Shown here: one piece after another, positions 1-8,788 of the stretch | Position numbering within the stretch: the first letter of the stretch is position 1 | How the letters are laid out: every line of letters begins with the position of its first letter | DNA from: Roseibium sp. HPY-6 | Lineage (GTDB): Bacteria; Pseudomonadota; Alphaproteobacteria; Rhizobiales; Stappiaceae | Assembly (NCBI RefSeq): GCF_040530035.1 | Contig: NZ_JBEWCD010000002.1 | Coordinates: 310,001 to 374,000 of the forward strand | Length of the DNA stretch: 64,000 nt | Reading direction: 5' to 3' | The notes under the pieces: generated by a model | What the model was told of the DNA's origin: nothing | The model's database searches: none | Seen by the model: only the letters and a program-made list of their open reading frames with translations | Program-made: the position numbers and the translations under genes

Positions 1-47
1 CAAATGCCCTGACCGGCAAACTGAAAGGGCCCAACGCGGAGCAGTAA
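1..47 (+). CDS. 3' end of an unidentified gene upstream of sdhB (partial)
   Basis: An open frame enters from the left edge and ends with TAA at 45-47, four bases before the sdhB start; its last residues read [14 protein letters not shown]. This is not the usual C-terminus of the flavoprotein SdhA as I know it. It may be a small gene inserted between sdhA and sdhB, as seen in some Rhodobacterales. Too little is present to name it. The tight spacing means it shares the sdhB transcript. Confidence 0.4.
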   Translation, partial: NALTGKLKGPNAEQ

Positions 48-51
48 CGAG

Positions 52-834
52 ATGGTTCAGCTGACGCTTCCCCGGAACTCCACGGTGACGGAAGGCAAGG
101 TGTGGGACAAGCCGGACGGCGCGACCAACCTGCGCGAATACCGGATCTATCGCTGGAACCCGGACGATGGCCGCAACCCGCGCGTCGATACGTATTTTAT
201 CGATGCCGACGATTGCGGACCGATGGTTCTCGATGGCCTCATCTACATCAAGAACAAGATCGATCCGACGCTGACGTTCCGGCGGTCCTGCCGGGAAGGC
301 ATCTGCGGGTCCTGCGCCATGAATATCGACGGCACCAACACCCTGGCCTGCACCAAGGGCATGGACGAAATTGCCGGCGACGTCGTCAAGATCTATCCGC
401 TCCCGCACATGGCCGTGGTCAAGGATCTCGTGCCGGATCTAACGCGCTTTTACGCCCAGCACCGCTCCATTGAGCCCTGGCTGAAAACCGTGTCGCCGGC
501 ACCGGAAAAGGAATGGCTGCAGTCGCATGACGATCGCGTCAAGCTCGACGGTCTTTATGAATGCATTCTGTGTGCCTGCTGCTCAACCTCCTGCCCGAGC
601 TACTGGTGGAACGGCGATCGTTACCTCGGCCCGGCCATCCTTCTGCAGGCCTATCGCTGGCTGATCGACAGCCGCGACGAAGCAACCGGTGAACGTCTCG
701 ACAATCTGGAAGACCCCTTCCGGCTCTATCGTTGCCACACCATCATGAACTGTTCCCAGGCCTGCCCGAAAGGGCTCAATCCGGCCAAGGCAATCGCCGA
801 GATCAAGAAGATGATGGTGGAACGGCGGGTTTGA
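52..834 (+). CDS. sdhB: Succinate dehydrogenase iron-sulfur subunit
   Basis: SdhB passes electrons from the SdhA flavin to ubiquinone at the inner membrane (TCA cycle, complex II). The 260-residue length is normal. All three iron-sulfur cluster ligands are visible: C80, C85, C88 and C100 for the plant-type [2Fe-2S] site, C171, C174, C177 and C181 in the [11 protein letters not shown] stretch, and C228, C234 and C238 in [11 protein letters not shown] for the remaining clusters. It lies directly behind the end of another gene and is followed by a strong terminator at 861-888, so it is the last gene of the sdh operon. The other TCA enzymes of the window are about 46 kb away. Confidence 0.98.
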   Translation: MVQLTLPRNSTVTEGKVWDKPDGATNLREYRIYRWNPDDGRNPRVDTYFIDADDCGPMVLDGLIYIKNKIDPTLTFRRSCREGICGSCAMNIDGTNTLACTKGMDEIAGDVVKIYPLPHMAVVKDLVPDLTRFYAQHRSIEPWLKTVSPAPEKEWLQSHDDRVKLDGLYECILCACCSTSCPSYWWNGDRYLGPAILLQAYRWLIDSRDEATGERLDNLEDPFRLYRCHTIMNCSQACPKGLNPAKAIAEIKKMMVERRV

Positions 835-860
835 GCGCCGTCTGAAACTTGGCACTTGAA

Positions 861-888
861 AAGGCTGTCCTTGGAGGCAGCCTTTTTT
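861..888 (+). terminator. Rho-independent terminator of the sdh operon
   Basis: AAGGCTG at 861-867 pairs perfectly with CAGCCTT at 878-884 across a 10-base loop, and the T run continues to 888. The Shine-Dalgarno GGAGG of the next gene begins at 889, immediately after the T run. Confidence 0.85.
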
Positions 889-898
889 GGAGGGTAGT

Positions 899-1699
899 TT
901 GGACCCGCAGATCGTAACTGAAATTCGCACCCGGTTGAGCGACCTCGAAACAAGGGAGAAAATCGCAATTCCTCTTGCCATCGAGAGTGGTAGCCGTGCC
1001 TGGGGATTTCCGTCGCCGGACAGCGACTATGATTGCCGGTTTGTTTATGTCCGGCGGCTTGAAAAGACCTTCACGTTGTTTCCGGTTCGCGATGTGATCG
1101 AAGAACCGTTGACCCCTGTTTTCGATATCAATGGATGGGATCTTGGCAAGGCGCTTCGGCTCATGCATTCGGGGAATGCCGTGATTGTCGAATGGCTGAA
1201 GTCGGTCTTTGCTTACAAAGAGCATGAGCCCTTCAGAGTTGCCGCATTGGAACTTGCGGACGAAGTGTGTGATCGCCGCCTGATCGGCAAGCACTACTAC
1301 CATCTCGCCAAAGCGCAAATGACCAGGTTGGATTATCTGCGGGGTGAGGTATCTTTGAAAAAGACACTTTACGCGCTGCGGCCTTTGGCGGCACTGATGT
1401 GGCTTTCCGAGCATCCTGACAAGGCCGTTGCGCCTATGAATTTCCGGGAGTTGCAACGCGATGTCGAATTTCCCGATAGCGTATCGGAAAAAATTAATGC
1501 CTTGTTGGAACGGAAGGCAAGAAGTTCTGAAATGGGAACGGAGAAGCTCGAACCGACACTGTCCGAATTCATGCTGTCGTCCTACGAATCTTTTGAATCT
1601 TGGGCAGAAGCCGGCCAGCCAGATGAGCGAACCAAGCTTGAGATTGATGCTTTCTGGCGAACATGGACGACAAAACTCTCCTCTGACATCAACACGTGA
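899..1699 (+). CDS. RlaP/YcgL-like nucleotidyltransferase
   Basis: Predicted nucleotidyltransferase of the DNA polymerase beta fold, resembling the RlaP (RNA-ligase-associated polymerase, formerly YcgL) family. The signature is seen as GSRAWGF at residues 31-37 followed by D43-Y-D45, the GS...DxD metal/NTP-binding pattern. The start is set at TTG 899 because GGAGG at 889-893 lies five bases upstream; an in-frame TTG at 887 would lie inside the terminator and overlap that site. The 266-residue length fits the family. A metallophosphoesterase follows 25 bases downstream on the same strand. Family members sit in RNA-repair operons in other bacteria, but no RNA ligase is present here, so the substrate is unknown. 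Confidence 0.8.
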   Translation: MDPQIVTEIRTRLSDLETREKIAIPLAIESGSRAWGFPSPDSDYDCRFVYVRRLEKTFTLFPVRDVIEEPLTPVFDINGWDLGKALRLMHSGNAVIVEWLKSVFAYKEHEPFRVAALELADEVCDRRLIGKHYYHLAKAQMTRLDYLRGEVSLKKTLYALRPLAALMWLSEHPDKAVAPMNFRELQRDVEFPDSVSEKINALLERKARSSEMGTEKLEPTLSEFMLSSYESFESWAEAGQPDERTKLEIDAFWRTWTTKLSSDINT

Positions 1700-1724
1700 A
1701 GTGATTGGTTCGTCAGTCTAAAGC

Positions 1725-2528
1725 ATGCTGAAACTTGCGAAGAAATACGGTCGGTTTCTTGTCTTGGGGGATCTGCATCTCGACTTCTGGTTGGCCTCTG
1801 GACGTCTGCCGTTCAGAAAATCTGACTTTGGAGATCTGGATGCGTTGATTATTGCAGGTGACCTGACAAACAAGCCGAAGGTCAGATGGCGGAAGGCCAT
1901 AGCCGTGCTGGCAGATTTGATCGACCGCAACAAGATCGTAATCGTGCCCGGCAATCACGATTACTACGACTTTCAACTTGACAGGGACGACAAGCTCAAA
2001 CGGCTTGCAGAAGCCGAAGGAACACTGTTTGCGCAGAAATGCAATATCGAAATCGGTGATCTCTGCTTGCTTTTGTGTACCTTATGGACCGACTTCGAAC
2101 AGGACGGCAACTATTGGAAAAATGTCGCGACTGCCGCACAGCAGATGAACGATTATCGTTACATTCGGCTGGCAGCGTCGAAGTATCGTAAAATCAGACC
2201 CGAGGATACCAGGCGCGTCCATGACGCGCATCGAGCATGGCTTGAAACGCAATTGGAAGCTTCCCGGCAACAACGGACAGCCGTTGTTACACATCATTCT
2301 CCGCTGTTGGAAGCTGCGCGCGGCGACGAAAAACTGGGTTTTTGTTATGCTTCAGACCTGCGGGATCTCATTTTGCGTTTTCAGCCGGAATTTTGGTGCT
2401 TTGGACACACGCATACCGGGTTTCAAGAACAGGTGGGCCGGACGCTCGTCACCAATGTTTCACTTGGATATCCTGACGAGGCAGGTCTCACAATCTCGTT
2501 GTTGAACCGGGCCGTCATCGAGTTCTGA
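1725..2528 (+). CDS. Calcineurin-like metallophosphoesterase
   Basis: Two-metal phosphoesterase. The family motifs appear in order: D16-L-H18, G-D46, GNHD at 76-79, THH near residue 187 and GHTH near 227, so the metal site looks complete. There is no signal peptide, so it is probably cytoplasmic. It follows the RlaP-like nucleotidyltransferase by 25 bases and is probably co-transcribed. Together they could act on nucleic acid ends or nucleotides (one adding, one removing phosphoryl groups), but this is inference from the pairing. The ATG at 1725 has only a weak ribosome site. Confidence 0.85.
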   Translation: MLKLAKKYGRFLVLGDLHLDFWLASGRLPFRKSDFGDLDALIIAGDLTNKPKVRWRKAIAVLADLIDRNKIVIVPGNHDYYDFQLDRDDKLKRLAEAEGTLFAQKCNIEIGDLCLLLCTLWTDFEQDGNYWKNVATAAQQMNDYRYIRLAASKYRKIRPEDTRRVHDAHRAWLETQLEASRQQRTAVVTHHSPLLEAARGDEKLGFCYASDLRDLILRFQPEFWCFGHTHTGFQEQVGRTLVTNVSLGYPDEAGLTISLLNRAVIEF

Positions 2529-2683
2529 TATTCTTGCAGCAGTGCAGACTGAGCAAAATCTGCACAAAATATCCGATACCTCTGCCGTTTCGCGCCACGT
2601 AATCTGCCAAATATGACGAAAAATCCCTCTGTTGACCGGGTGCCGTCTTTTTTGGTGCGCCCTCGCGACTGAGGATTTCATTT

Positions 2684-4126
2684 ATGACAGATGACAACGA
2701 CCTTAATTCTTTATCGACGCCAGCGATGCCGCAGCCACCCGCCGCGTCGAAATTCATGACCTTTCTGAATTCCCCGGCGGTCAAATTTGTTTTGATCGGG
2801 GTGCTGAGTTTCCTGCTGTTGATCCCGAGCGTATTTGTCTGGGTTCTGGTTGAGGAACGTTCCCACAGGGCAAGCGAAGTGGCGCGGGATATCGCCAGAT
2901 CCTGGGGTGGTACCCAGGAGATCAACGGTCCCTATCTGGTAATTCCCTTCACCGAGACGTTTACTTCGGGTCTTGGTGATGAACTGAAGACGAAAACCGT
3001 GCAAAGGACAGCCGTCCTGTTTCCCGAACGATTGAGCGTGGCAGGTGACATCACGGTTGAGGAGCGGAAGAAGTCCATTTATGCGCTTCCGGTCTACAAG
3101 GGCCGTATGGATCTCAGCGGAGAGTTCGCCGTACCTCCTCAGGATATGTTCGAGCCAAAGCATGGCGGCACCATCGACGTGGCCGCGGACAAGGCCGTTC
3201 TCGTCGTTGGAATTAGCGACGTCCGGGCATTGAAAAGCGAGATCGCGCTTGGCCTTGACGGAAATAGACCGGTTCCTTTCGAACCGGGTCTCGGCCCGTT
3301 GTCAATGAACGCTGAAAGACGCGCCTATCAGGCGATTACGCCATCCGGGATCAATGCATCCGTTGCACCGGCCACATGGCGGAAGGGATTTTCCTTCGAC
3401 ATTCCCTTGCAGCTCAACGGGTCCACGGCAATCTACTTTGCGCCAGCAGGGCAAACCACAAAAGTGGCTCTGCAGTCCGACTGGCCCCATCCCGGTTTCA
3501 CCGGTGCCTTCCTGCCCGAAACACGGACCATCTCCGACAGCGGTTTCGAGGCGGACTGGACCATTCCCTATCTTGCGCGCGGCATTCCGAAGGTCTTGGA
3601 AACCAACCAGGTGCCGCTGCAGGGCAAACTCCTGGGCGTAAAATTCGTCGAACCCGTCAATTTCTACCAGACGATCTCGCGTTCTCTTAAATACGCGATC
3701 GGTTTCATCAGTCTGACCTTCCTGGCCGTCTTTGCCCTTGAGATGCGGTCCGGATGGCGTTTCCACTGGATCCAGTACGCGTTGGTTGGTCTCGCGCTGA
3801 TCATCTTCTACGTCATGCTGCTCGCATTTGCAGAACATGTCGGGTATGGGACCGCCTATCTGATTGCCGCTGGCGCAGCGACACTGCTGAACGCCGTCTA
3901 CATCGGAACTTCGCTCAAAAGCCGCGTGGCCGGGCTGGTCATGCTGACGGTCTTGGGCAGCATCTTTGCCGTTCTGTTCGCCTTGATGCGGGAACAGGAC
4001 TACGCGTTGCTGATTGGTTCCATAATCGCTTTCGTCGCCTTGGCGATTACGATGTTCGTTACGCAGCTGATCGATTGGTCGGGCGACCAAAAAACGGGCG
4101 GCAAGCCTTCAGCAGACCCGGTTTGA
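2684..4126 (+). CDS. creD: CreD-family inner membrane protein
   Basis: Homologue of CreD (colicin E2 tolerance protein), an inner membrane protein of poorly known function that belongs to the CreBC regulon in enterobacteria. Seen here: one N-terminal membrane segment (about residues 33-57), a large periplasmic part beginning with the family's NGPYLVIPF stretch, and a C-terminal cluster of membrane helices from about residue 335 to 465. At 480 residues it is near the usual size. No creBC two-component genes lie beside it. A GAGGA ribosome site precedes ATG 2684, and a terminator follows at 4152. Confidence 0.88.
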   Translation: MTDDNDLNSLSTPAMPQPPAASKFMTFLNSPAVKFVLIGVLSFLLLIPSVFVWVLVEERSHRASEVARDIARSWGGTQEINGPYLVIPFTETFTSGLGDELKTKTVQRTAVLFPERLSVAGDITVEERKKSIYALPVYKGRMDLSGEFAVPPQDMFEPKHGGTIDVAADKAVLVVGISDVRALKSEIALGLDGNRPVPFEPGLGPLSMNAERRAYQAITPSGINASVAPATWRKGFSFDIPLQLNGSTAIYFAPAGQTTKVALQSDWPHPGFTGAFLPETRTISDSGFEADWTIPYLARGIPKVLETNQVPLQGKLLGVKFVEPVNFYQTISRSLKYAIGFISLTFLAVFALEMRSGWRFHWIQYALVGLALIIFYVMLLAFAEHVGYGTAYLIAAGAATLLNAVYIGTSLKSRVAGLVMLTVLGSIFAVLFALMREQDYALLIGSIIAFVALAITMFVTQLIDWSGDQKTGGKPSADPV

Positions 4127-4151
4127 TCCGAAAATAACCTCCCTGAGCAAA

Positions 4152-4179
4152 GGCGGGTCTGTAACCCGTCTTTCTTTTT
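4152..4179 (+). terminator. Terminator after creD
   Basis: CGGGT at 4154-4158 pairs with ACCCG at 4164-4168; one G-T and one G-C pair extend the stem outward. The hairpin is followed by a T-rich run to 4179. Confidence 0.7.
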
Positions 4180-4412
4180 GAATGCGGGTCGCATTCTGGG
4201 ACCGGTTGGGCGGCGTTTACGAACTTGGCGTCGTTTCGTTGATTGAGCGTTTTTTCCGCCTGCCACCACGAGAAGAACGATCTCACAATTGCGGCAAGCG
4301 GAAAGGCAACAGTCACGGCCATCTCACGGCGATGTGCAGGCGCGCGAACGGAGTTGAGTTGTCTCCGCACGAGAATGCGTTACCTCTATCACCAACCGAT
4401 GGAGGACTTTTT

Positions 4413-5057
4413 ATGAAGCGCATGTTGCCGCTAACTTTCCTTGCCGTTCTTGTCAGTGCCACTCCTCATGCATCCGTCCAGGCCGAAACGGCCATTCTGG
4501 CGGGGGGCTGTTTCTGGTGCGTGGAGTCGGATCTGGAGAAGCTTCCGGGCGTTCGTGACGTTGTGTCAGGCTACGCCGGCGGCAAGACGCAGAACCCGAC
4601 CTACAAGAACTATGAGCGTGGCGGTCACCGCGAAGTCGTGAAAGTCGATTTCGACGAAACGCAGATTAGCTACGGCGATCTTGTCGGCATTTTCCTGCGC
4701 ACCGTCGACGTGACCGATCCGGGTGGCCAGTTTTGCGACCGTGGCTTTGGCTATTCCACCGCGATCTATCCGCTCGATCAGAAACAGGCTGCTGCGGCCA
4801 AGGCTGAGATCGACAAGGCCAACAAGGCGCTTGGGGGCAAGGTTGTGACACCGATCGAAGCTTCCGCAGTCTTCTGGCCCGCAGAGGACTACCATCAAGC
4901 TTACTACAAGAGCAACAAACGCACGTTGACCCGGTTCGGGTATGTCACACGCGCAGAAGCTTACAAAGGCTATCGCAAGGCTTGCGGCCGGGATGCGCGG
5001 GTAAAGTCGGTTTGGGGCGGTGAAGCCTACAAGGGTATTCCCAAGGCTGGTTCCTGA
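4413..5057 (+). CDS. msrA: Peptide-methionine (S)-S-oxide reductase with export signal
   Basis: MsrA reduces the S-epimer of methionine sulfoxide in oxidised proteins. The catalytic GCFWC motif is at residues 32-36 (nucleophile C33), and the usual YAGG and GHREVV stretches follow. The start is ATG 4413, eight bases after a perfect GGAGGA at 4401; the frame is open further upstream but without a better start. The first 24 residues (MKRMLPLTFLAVLV...SVQA) form a Sec-type signal peptide, so this copy is probably periplasmic, unlike the cytosolic E. coli enzyme. It stands alone between creD and the convergent recQ. Confidence 0.95.
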   Translation: MKRMLPLTFLAVLVSATPHASVQAETAILAGGCFWCVESDLEKLPGVRDVVSGYAGGKTQNPTYKNYERGGHREVVKVDFDETQISYGDLVGIFLRTVDVTDPGGQFCDRGFGYSTAIYPLDQKQAAAAKAEIDKANKALGGKVVTPIEASAVFWPAEDYHQAYYKSNKRTLTRFGYVTRAEAYKGYRKACGRDARVKSVWGGEAYKGIPKAGS

Positions 5058-5073
5058 AGAAGAAGAACCCTGC

Positions 5074-5093
5074 GGCCCGGTCCAGACCGGGCC
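5074..5093. terminator. Bidirectional hairpin between msrA and recQ
   Basis: GGCCCGGTC at 5074-5082 and GACCGGGCC at 5085-5093 are perfect inverted repeats between two convergent genes. The T-rich tail (TTCTTCTTC) lies on the recQ side, so it probably terminates recQ and perhaps msrA. Confidence 0.6.
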
Positions 5094-5101
5094 TGCCGCC
5101 T

Positions 5102-6991
5102 TCAAATCCCGGCTTCGAATGCTTCAACAAGGTCGATAAACGCTTCGCCGTATTTCTCGAGCTTGGATTGACCGACCCCGGAAATAGCGAGCAGTGCATC
5201 CGGATTGACCGGACGGGCAGCTGCAATTCCGGCAAGCGTTGCATCAGGAAAGACAACATAGGGCGGAACGTTCTGGTCCCGTGCGATCTGTGTGCGCAGC
5301 CTGCGCAGGCGCTGAAACAGAAGTTTGCCGTCTTCATCGAGCTCATCTGCGACCGATGCTGCCCGCGAGGAGCGGGTCTGCTTGAGTCCGGCTGCGTTTC
5401 TGTCCTTGCGCAGCGAGATCGTTTCATCTCCGCGCAGAACAGGACGGGCTTTTTCTGTGAGCACGAGTGCGCCGAACTGTGCGTGATCGACGTCGACGAA
5501 GCCAGCTGCGACTAGCTGCCGTGCGATCGATTGCCAGGTCTTTTGTGAAAGATCCTGGCCGATCCCGAAGACCGACAGATTGTCGTGCCTGAAACGCGTG
5601 ACCTTCTCGTTGCTCTTACCGAGAAGCACGTCAATTACATGTCCTGTACCGAAACGCTGGCCTGTCCGGTAGATCGCGGACATCAGCTTTCGGGCAGCCT
5701 CCGTTCCGTCCCAGGTTTCAACGGGTGACAGGCAGGTATCGCAGTTGCCGCAGGGCTGGGGATAGGTCTCGCCGAAGTGCGCAAGCAGGGCCTGCCGCCG
5801 GCAGCCAGCGGTCTCGCAGATGCCGAGCAGCGCGTTGAGTTTGGCATTTTCCGCACGCTTGACCTCGTCGGGCGCATCGCCCTCCGCAATCATTCGCCGG
5901 CGCTGCACAAGGTCGGCCATGCCATAGGCCAGAAAAGCCTCGGCGGGCTCGCCGTCGCGCCCGGCCCGGCCGGTTTCCTGATAATAGGCTTCGACGGAAG
6001 ACGGCAGGTCGAGATGTGCGACATACCTGACATCGGGTTTGTCGATCCCCATGCCGAATGCAACTGTTGCAACGAGGCAGAGACCCTCTTCAAGCAAAAA
6101 GGCATCCTGGTTGGCCGCACGCCGATCGGCCGGAAGTCCCGCATGATAGGGGAGTGCCCTCGTTCCCTTGGTGGTCAGCCATTCGGCGATTTCCTCGACT
6201 TTCGCCCGCGACAGGCAATAGACAATACCGCTTTCGCCCTTGTGCTTGGACAGGAAATCCAGAAGTTGCTGACGCTGGTTCGAGCGTTCGACGATTTCGT
6301 ATCGGATGTTGGGCCGGTCGAAACTGGTGGCAAAGACCGACGCTTCCTCCAGCTTCAGTCTGGCAAGGATGTCCTTTTGTGTATGCGGGTCGGCTGTTGC
6401 GGTCAGCGCGACGCGCGGCACACCGGGATAACGTTCTGCCAGACAGGATAGCGACATGTATTCCGGTCGGAAATCATGGCCCCACTGACTGACGCAATGG
6501 GCTTCGTCGATGGCAAAAAGGGCGATCTCGAGCGTATCCAGAAACCGGCGAAAGCTCTCATTGCCCAGCCGTTCGGGCGTTACGTAAAGGAGGTCGATGT
6601 CACCGCGGCGAAGATCCTCTCTCAAGGCTTCCTGCTCATCTGGCATGAGCGTTGAATTTAAGGCCGCCGCGCGGACACCGGCCGCGCGAAGCGCACCGAC
6701 CTGGTCTTTCATCAAGGCGATCAGCGGTGACACGACAACACCGACACCACGCCTGCAAAGCGCGGGGATCTGATAGCAGAGGGATTTTCCGGCACCGGTC
6801 GGGAAGAGCACCACGGCATCGCCGCCGTCAACGAGCGTTTCTATGACTTGCCGCTGCTTTCCCCGGAAGCTGTCATATCCGAAGACGGTCTGAAGAACGG
6901 CAAGCGGTCTTGGTTCCACGCGAATGCCCGGAACGCCATCATGATGATAGGGTTCGGCATCCTCCGCGATCAGTGCGGGTGAAACGGGCAT
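5102..6991 (-). CDS. recQ: ATP-dependent DNA helicase RecQ
   Basis: RecQ is a 3'-5' DNA helicase acting in recombination and fork repair. Visible in order: an N-terminal helicase motif 0 region, Walker A FPTGAGKS, the DEAH box followed by [13 protein letters not shown], helicase C motifs ending in [10 protein letters not shown], the four-cysteine zinc site of the RecQ-Ct region (CETAGC...CGNCDTC), a winged-helix region, and a C-terminal HRDC domain (about residues 545-625). The 629-residue length is close to the E. coli enzyme. The first 25 residues before [12 protein letters not shown] are not conserved, so a slightly later start is possible. Confidence 0.96.
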   Translation of the reverse strand: MPVSPALIAEDAEPYHHDGVPGIRVEPRPLAVLQTVFGYDSFRGKQRQVIETLVDGGDAVVLFPTGAGKSLCYQIPALCRRGVGVVVSPLIALMKDQVGALRAAGVRAAALNSTLMPDEQEALREDLRRGDIDLLYVTPERLGNESFRRFLDTLEIALFAIDEAHCVSQWGHDFRPEYMSLSCLAERYPGVPRVALTATADPHTQKDILARLKLEEASVFATSFDRPNIRYEIVERSNQRQQLLDFLSKHKGESGIVYCLSRAKVEEIAEWLTTKGTRALPYHAGLPADRRAANQDAFLLEEGLCLVATVAFGMGIDKPDVRYVAHLDLPSSVEAYYQETGRAGRDGEPAEAFLAYGMADLVQRRRMIAEGDAPDEVKRAENAKLNALLGICETAGCRRQALLAHFGETYPQPCGNCDTCLSPVETWDGTEAARKLMSAIYRTGQRFGTGHVIDVLLGKSNEKVTRFRHDNLSVFGIGQDLSQKTWQSIARQLVAAGFVDVDHAQFGALVLTEKARPVLRGDETISLRKDRNAAGLKQTRSSRAASVADELDEDGKLLFQRLRRLRTQIARDQNVPPYVVFPDATLAGIAAARPVNPDALLAISGVGQSKLEKYGEAFIDLVEAFEAGI

Positions 6992-7143
6992 GCTGCAGAC
7001 GGTTCCTGTTCGGCCAATCGACGCTTATCGGTTGCACAATGTCTTATTCGCCGCACAGATCAAAGCCGCTGGCGCTTTAGTCCTGTGGATGACTTGGGAA
7101 GGCCGCAGGTAAAGAGGCTTTCCAGTCTGGTTGTGAACTCACG

Positions 7144-7782
7144 TTAAGGCACTGACCTGAGGCTCAAGCCGGTCTTCACACTTGCGCGTTCCCTCGGACA
7201 AAAAGGCAGTGCCTTGAAATCCTGCTCCACTTCATCGCTGATTTCCCTGAGGTCAATGGTTCGCGTCAGCGGAAAGAAGGCGTCTGCCGCTCCGGTTCGC
7301 ATGTAGACCTTGAGCGAAAGCGTACCGTCCGGCAGTTCCCCCCTTCGACAGGCATCCGCATGCACACCGAGCGACCCGCCGACATCTTTCCCGTCGTTCT
7401 CTGATTTCAGCTTCCGCACGTCAGCCTGCACCTGCCGGAGCCGTTCATAGTCAGACGGCTTGATGGTAAAGGTTTCCAGATGCGTACCGGTTGTGGGCGC
7501 CAGGCCTTCGGGAGCAGCTAACGTGCTTTGAAGGACAAAGACTTCTTCCAATGTGTCGGTCTTTATGGTCAACGTGGCACCGTTCTCACGGACGGCCAGT
7601 TGTTCAGGGCTGCGCACCGCGATCCCGAGGTCTTCGGGAGCTGCTGCAAGTGGGTCGAAACGCGATAGCTTGTAGAGAGATGTTGGCGTGAGCGTTGAGC
7701 ATGAGGCCAAGAGTGTGAAGACTGCGGCAGTGGCGAGAACCGCATTGTGCTTTGTCAGTGAGACATGAGGAAGAAAAAACAT
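7144..7782 (-). CDS. Predicted lipoprotein of unknown function
   Basis: A 212-residue protein with a lipoprotein signal: a hydrophobic stretch at residues 13-26 followed by the lipobox LLASC with C28, predicting diacylglyceryl attachment and an outer or inner membrane anchor facing the periplasm. The rest shows no domain I recognise; two cysteines (in DACRRG and FCPRE) could form a disulfide. It is divergent from the DUF2975 membrane protein, with a 19-bp palindrome between them, so the two may be co-regulated. Function unknown. Confidence 0.75.
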   Translation of the reverse strand: MFFLPHVSLTKHNAVLATAAVFTLLASCSTLTPTSLYKLSRFDPLAAAPEDLGIAVRSPEQLAVRENGATLTIKTDTLEEVFVLQSTLAAPEGLAPTTGTHLETFTIKPSDYERLRQVQADVRKLKSENDGKDVGGSLGVHADACRRGELPDGTLSLKVYMRTGAADAFFPLTRTIDLREISDEVEQDFKALPFCPRERASVKTGLSLRSVP

Positions 7783-7813
7783 CGAGAGATATGATCCTGT
7801 TTGACATCTAATT

Positions 7814-7832
7814 ATTATTGTTTAACAATAAT
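7814..7832. promoter_or_regulatory. Perfect 19-bp palindrome, candidate operator
   Basis: ATTATTGTTTAACAATAAT is a 9+1+9 perfect palindrome in the 85-bp gap between two divergent genes. A TTGACA at 7801-7806 could be the -35 box of the rightward gene, in which case the palindrome would cover the -10 region. Binding protein unknown. Confidence 0.5.
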
Positions 7833-7867
7833 TTTTAAACTCGATAGATTTAGAATAAGGTTGAAGT

Positions 7868-8464
7868 ATGACCAAGCAGGCAAGCGCGCAACCTGCGCAA
7901 AGTTTTCCGAACGGCAGTCATGTGCCTGACGGTTACAAAGGCCGGGAACACCGCCTGAGCAAAGGACTGCGGATTATGTGTATCGTCTCAATGGTCGGGA
8001 TGATCGTCGCCGGTGGATTGTTTGCCGTCTGGCCGGAGCACCTGGTTGCATTTCTGGATCAGCAGCTTGCCGGTACGCCCTATGACAAGCCGATGCCCGA
8101 CTGGAAACGCACCGCGCTCGCTGCGGTTTTCGCCTTGCCCTGGGCGGTTGGGCTTTATGTTCTGTGGCTCCTGGCCAGATTGTTCAATCAATACGCCAAC
8201 GGCTACGTGTTCAGCCTGACATCCTGCAGGCTCCTGCGCCGCATTGGTATTGCGATGCTGCTTTCAGCGGTCCTGGCCTTCCTGACGCCGACCCTGTCCA
8301 TCCTGATTGCAACGATGGACAATGCTCCGGGCGAGCGGCAGTTGGCACTTCAATTGTCGAGCTCGTTCGTCTTTTCGGTCATTGTCGGCGGACTGCTTCT
8401 GGTGATTGGCCAGATCATGACCCGAGCCGTCGAATTGGACGAGGAGAACCGGAGCTTCGTGTAA
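7868..8464 (+). CDS. DUF2975-type membrane protein
   Basis: A 198-residue integral membrane protein. Four membrane segments are visible (about residues 33-56, 78-102, 123-147 and 161-181), and the C-terminus ends in a GQIMTRAVELDEEN motif typical of DUF2975. In many bacteria these proteins are followed by a small XRE-type regulator; none is present here. Its function is unknown. The upstream gap holds a palindrome that could regulate it together with the divergent lipoprotein. Confidence 0.7.
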   Translation: MTKQASAQPAQSFPNGSHVPDGYKGREHRLSKGLRIMCIVSMVGMIVAGGLFAVWPEHLVAFLDQQLAGTPYDKPMPDWKRTALAAVFALPWAVGLYVLWLLARLFNQYANGYVFSLTSCRLLRRIGIAMLLSAVLAFLTPTLSILIATMDNAPGERQLALQLSSSFVFSVIVGGLLLVIGQIMTRAVELDEENRSFV

Positions 8465-8588
8465 CGATCAGAGATGGGGTGGGCGATCTTGGCTTTTCGA
8501 ACAGCTGAAAGACTGGAATGAGACCAGGAAGAAGCTTCCGGGGTTGGATGAAGCTCACAATAATCGGATGCGCCTGTACCGCCAGCTG

Positions 8589-8650
8589 TAGTTACCTTCG
8601 GCACGAAGCCGCATTTCGCTCTCAATGCAACGAAGGTCGGGTCTGAGCGC
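8589..8650. repeat. Dispersed intergenic repeat, type 2, copy 1
   Basis: About 62 bases aligning with 11250-11311 at roughly 80% identity by eye, sharing cores such as CGGCACGAAGC, TCTCAATG, ACGAAGG and GGTCTGAG. It lies in the 324-bp gene-free stretch between the DUF2975 gene and the SLC13 permease, where I see no coding potential. Confidence 0.6.
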
Positions 8651-8788
8651 AAAGTGAATGGTGCTGAGATCAATCTGAGTGGCTGTTGTGCTTGCGACAA
8701 GATTTTGGGACATCGGTCAGACGATGTCTGAATGGCAGAAAACGATTCAATCAAGTGGGTGAGCCGGGTGTGTTGCGCTAACCTATCA

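Noticed and set aside
3302-4090. 262-codon open frame antisense to creD
   Set aside because: Gln/Asp/Arg-rich composition typical of antisense shadows in GC-rich DNA.
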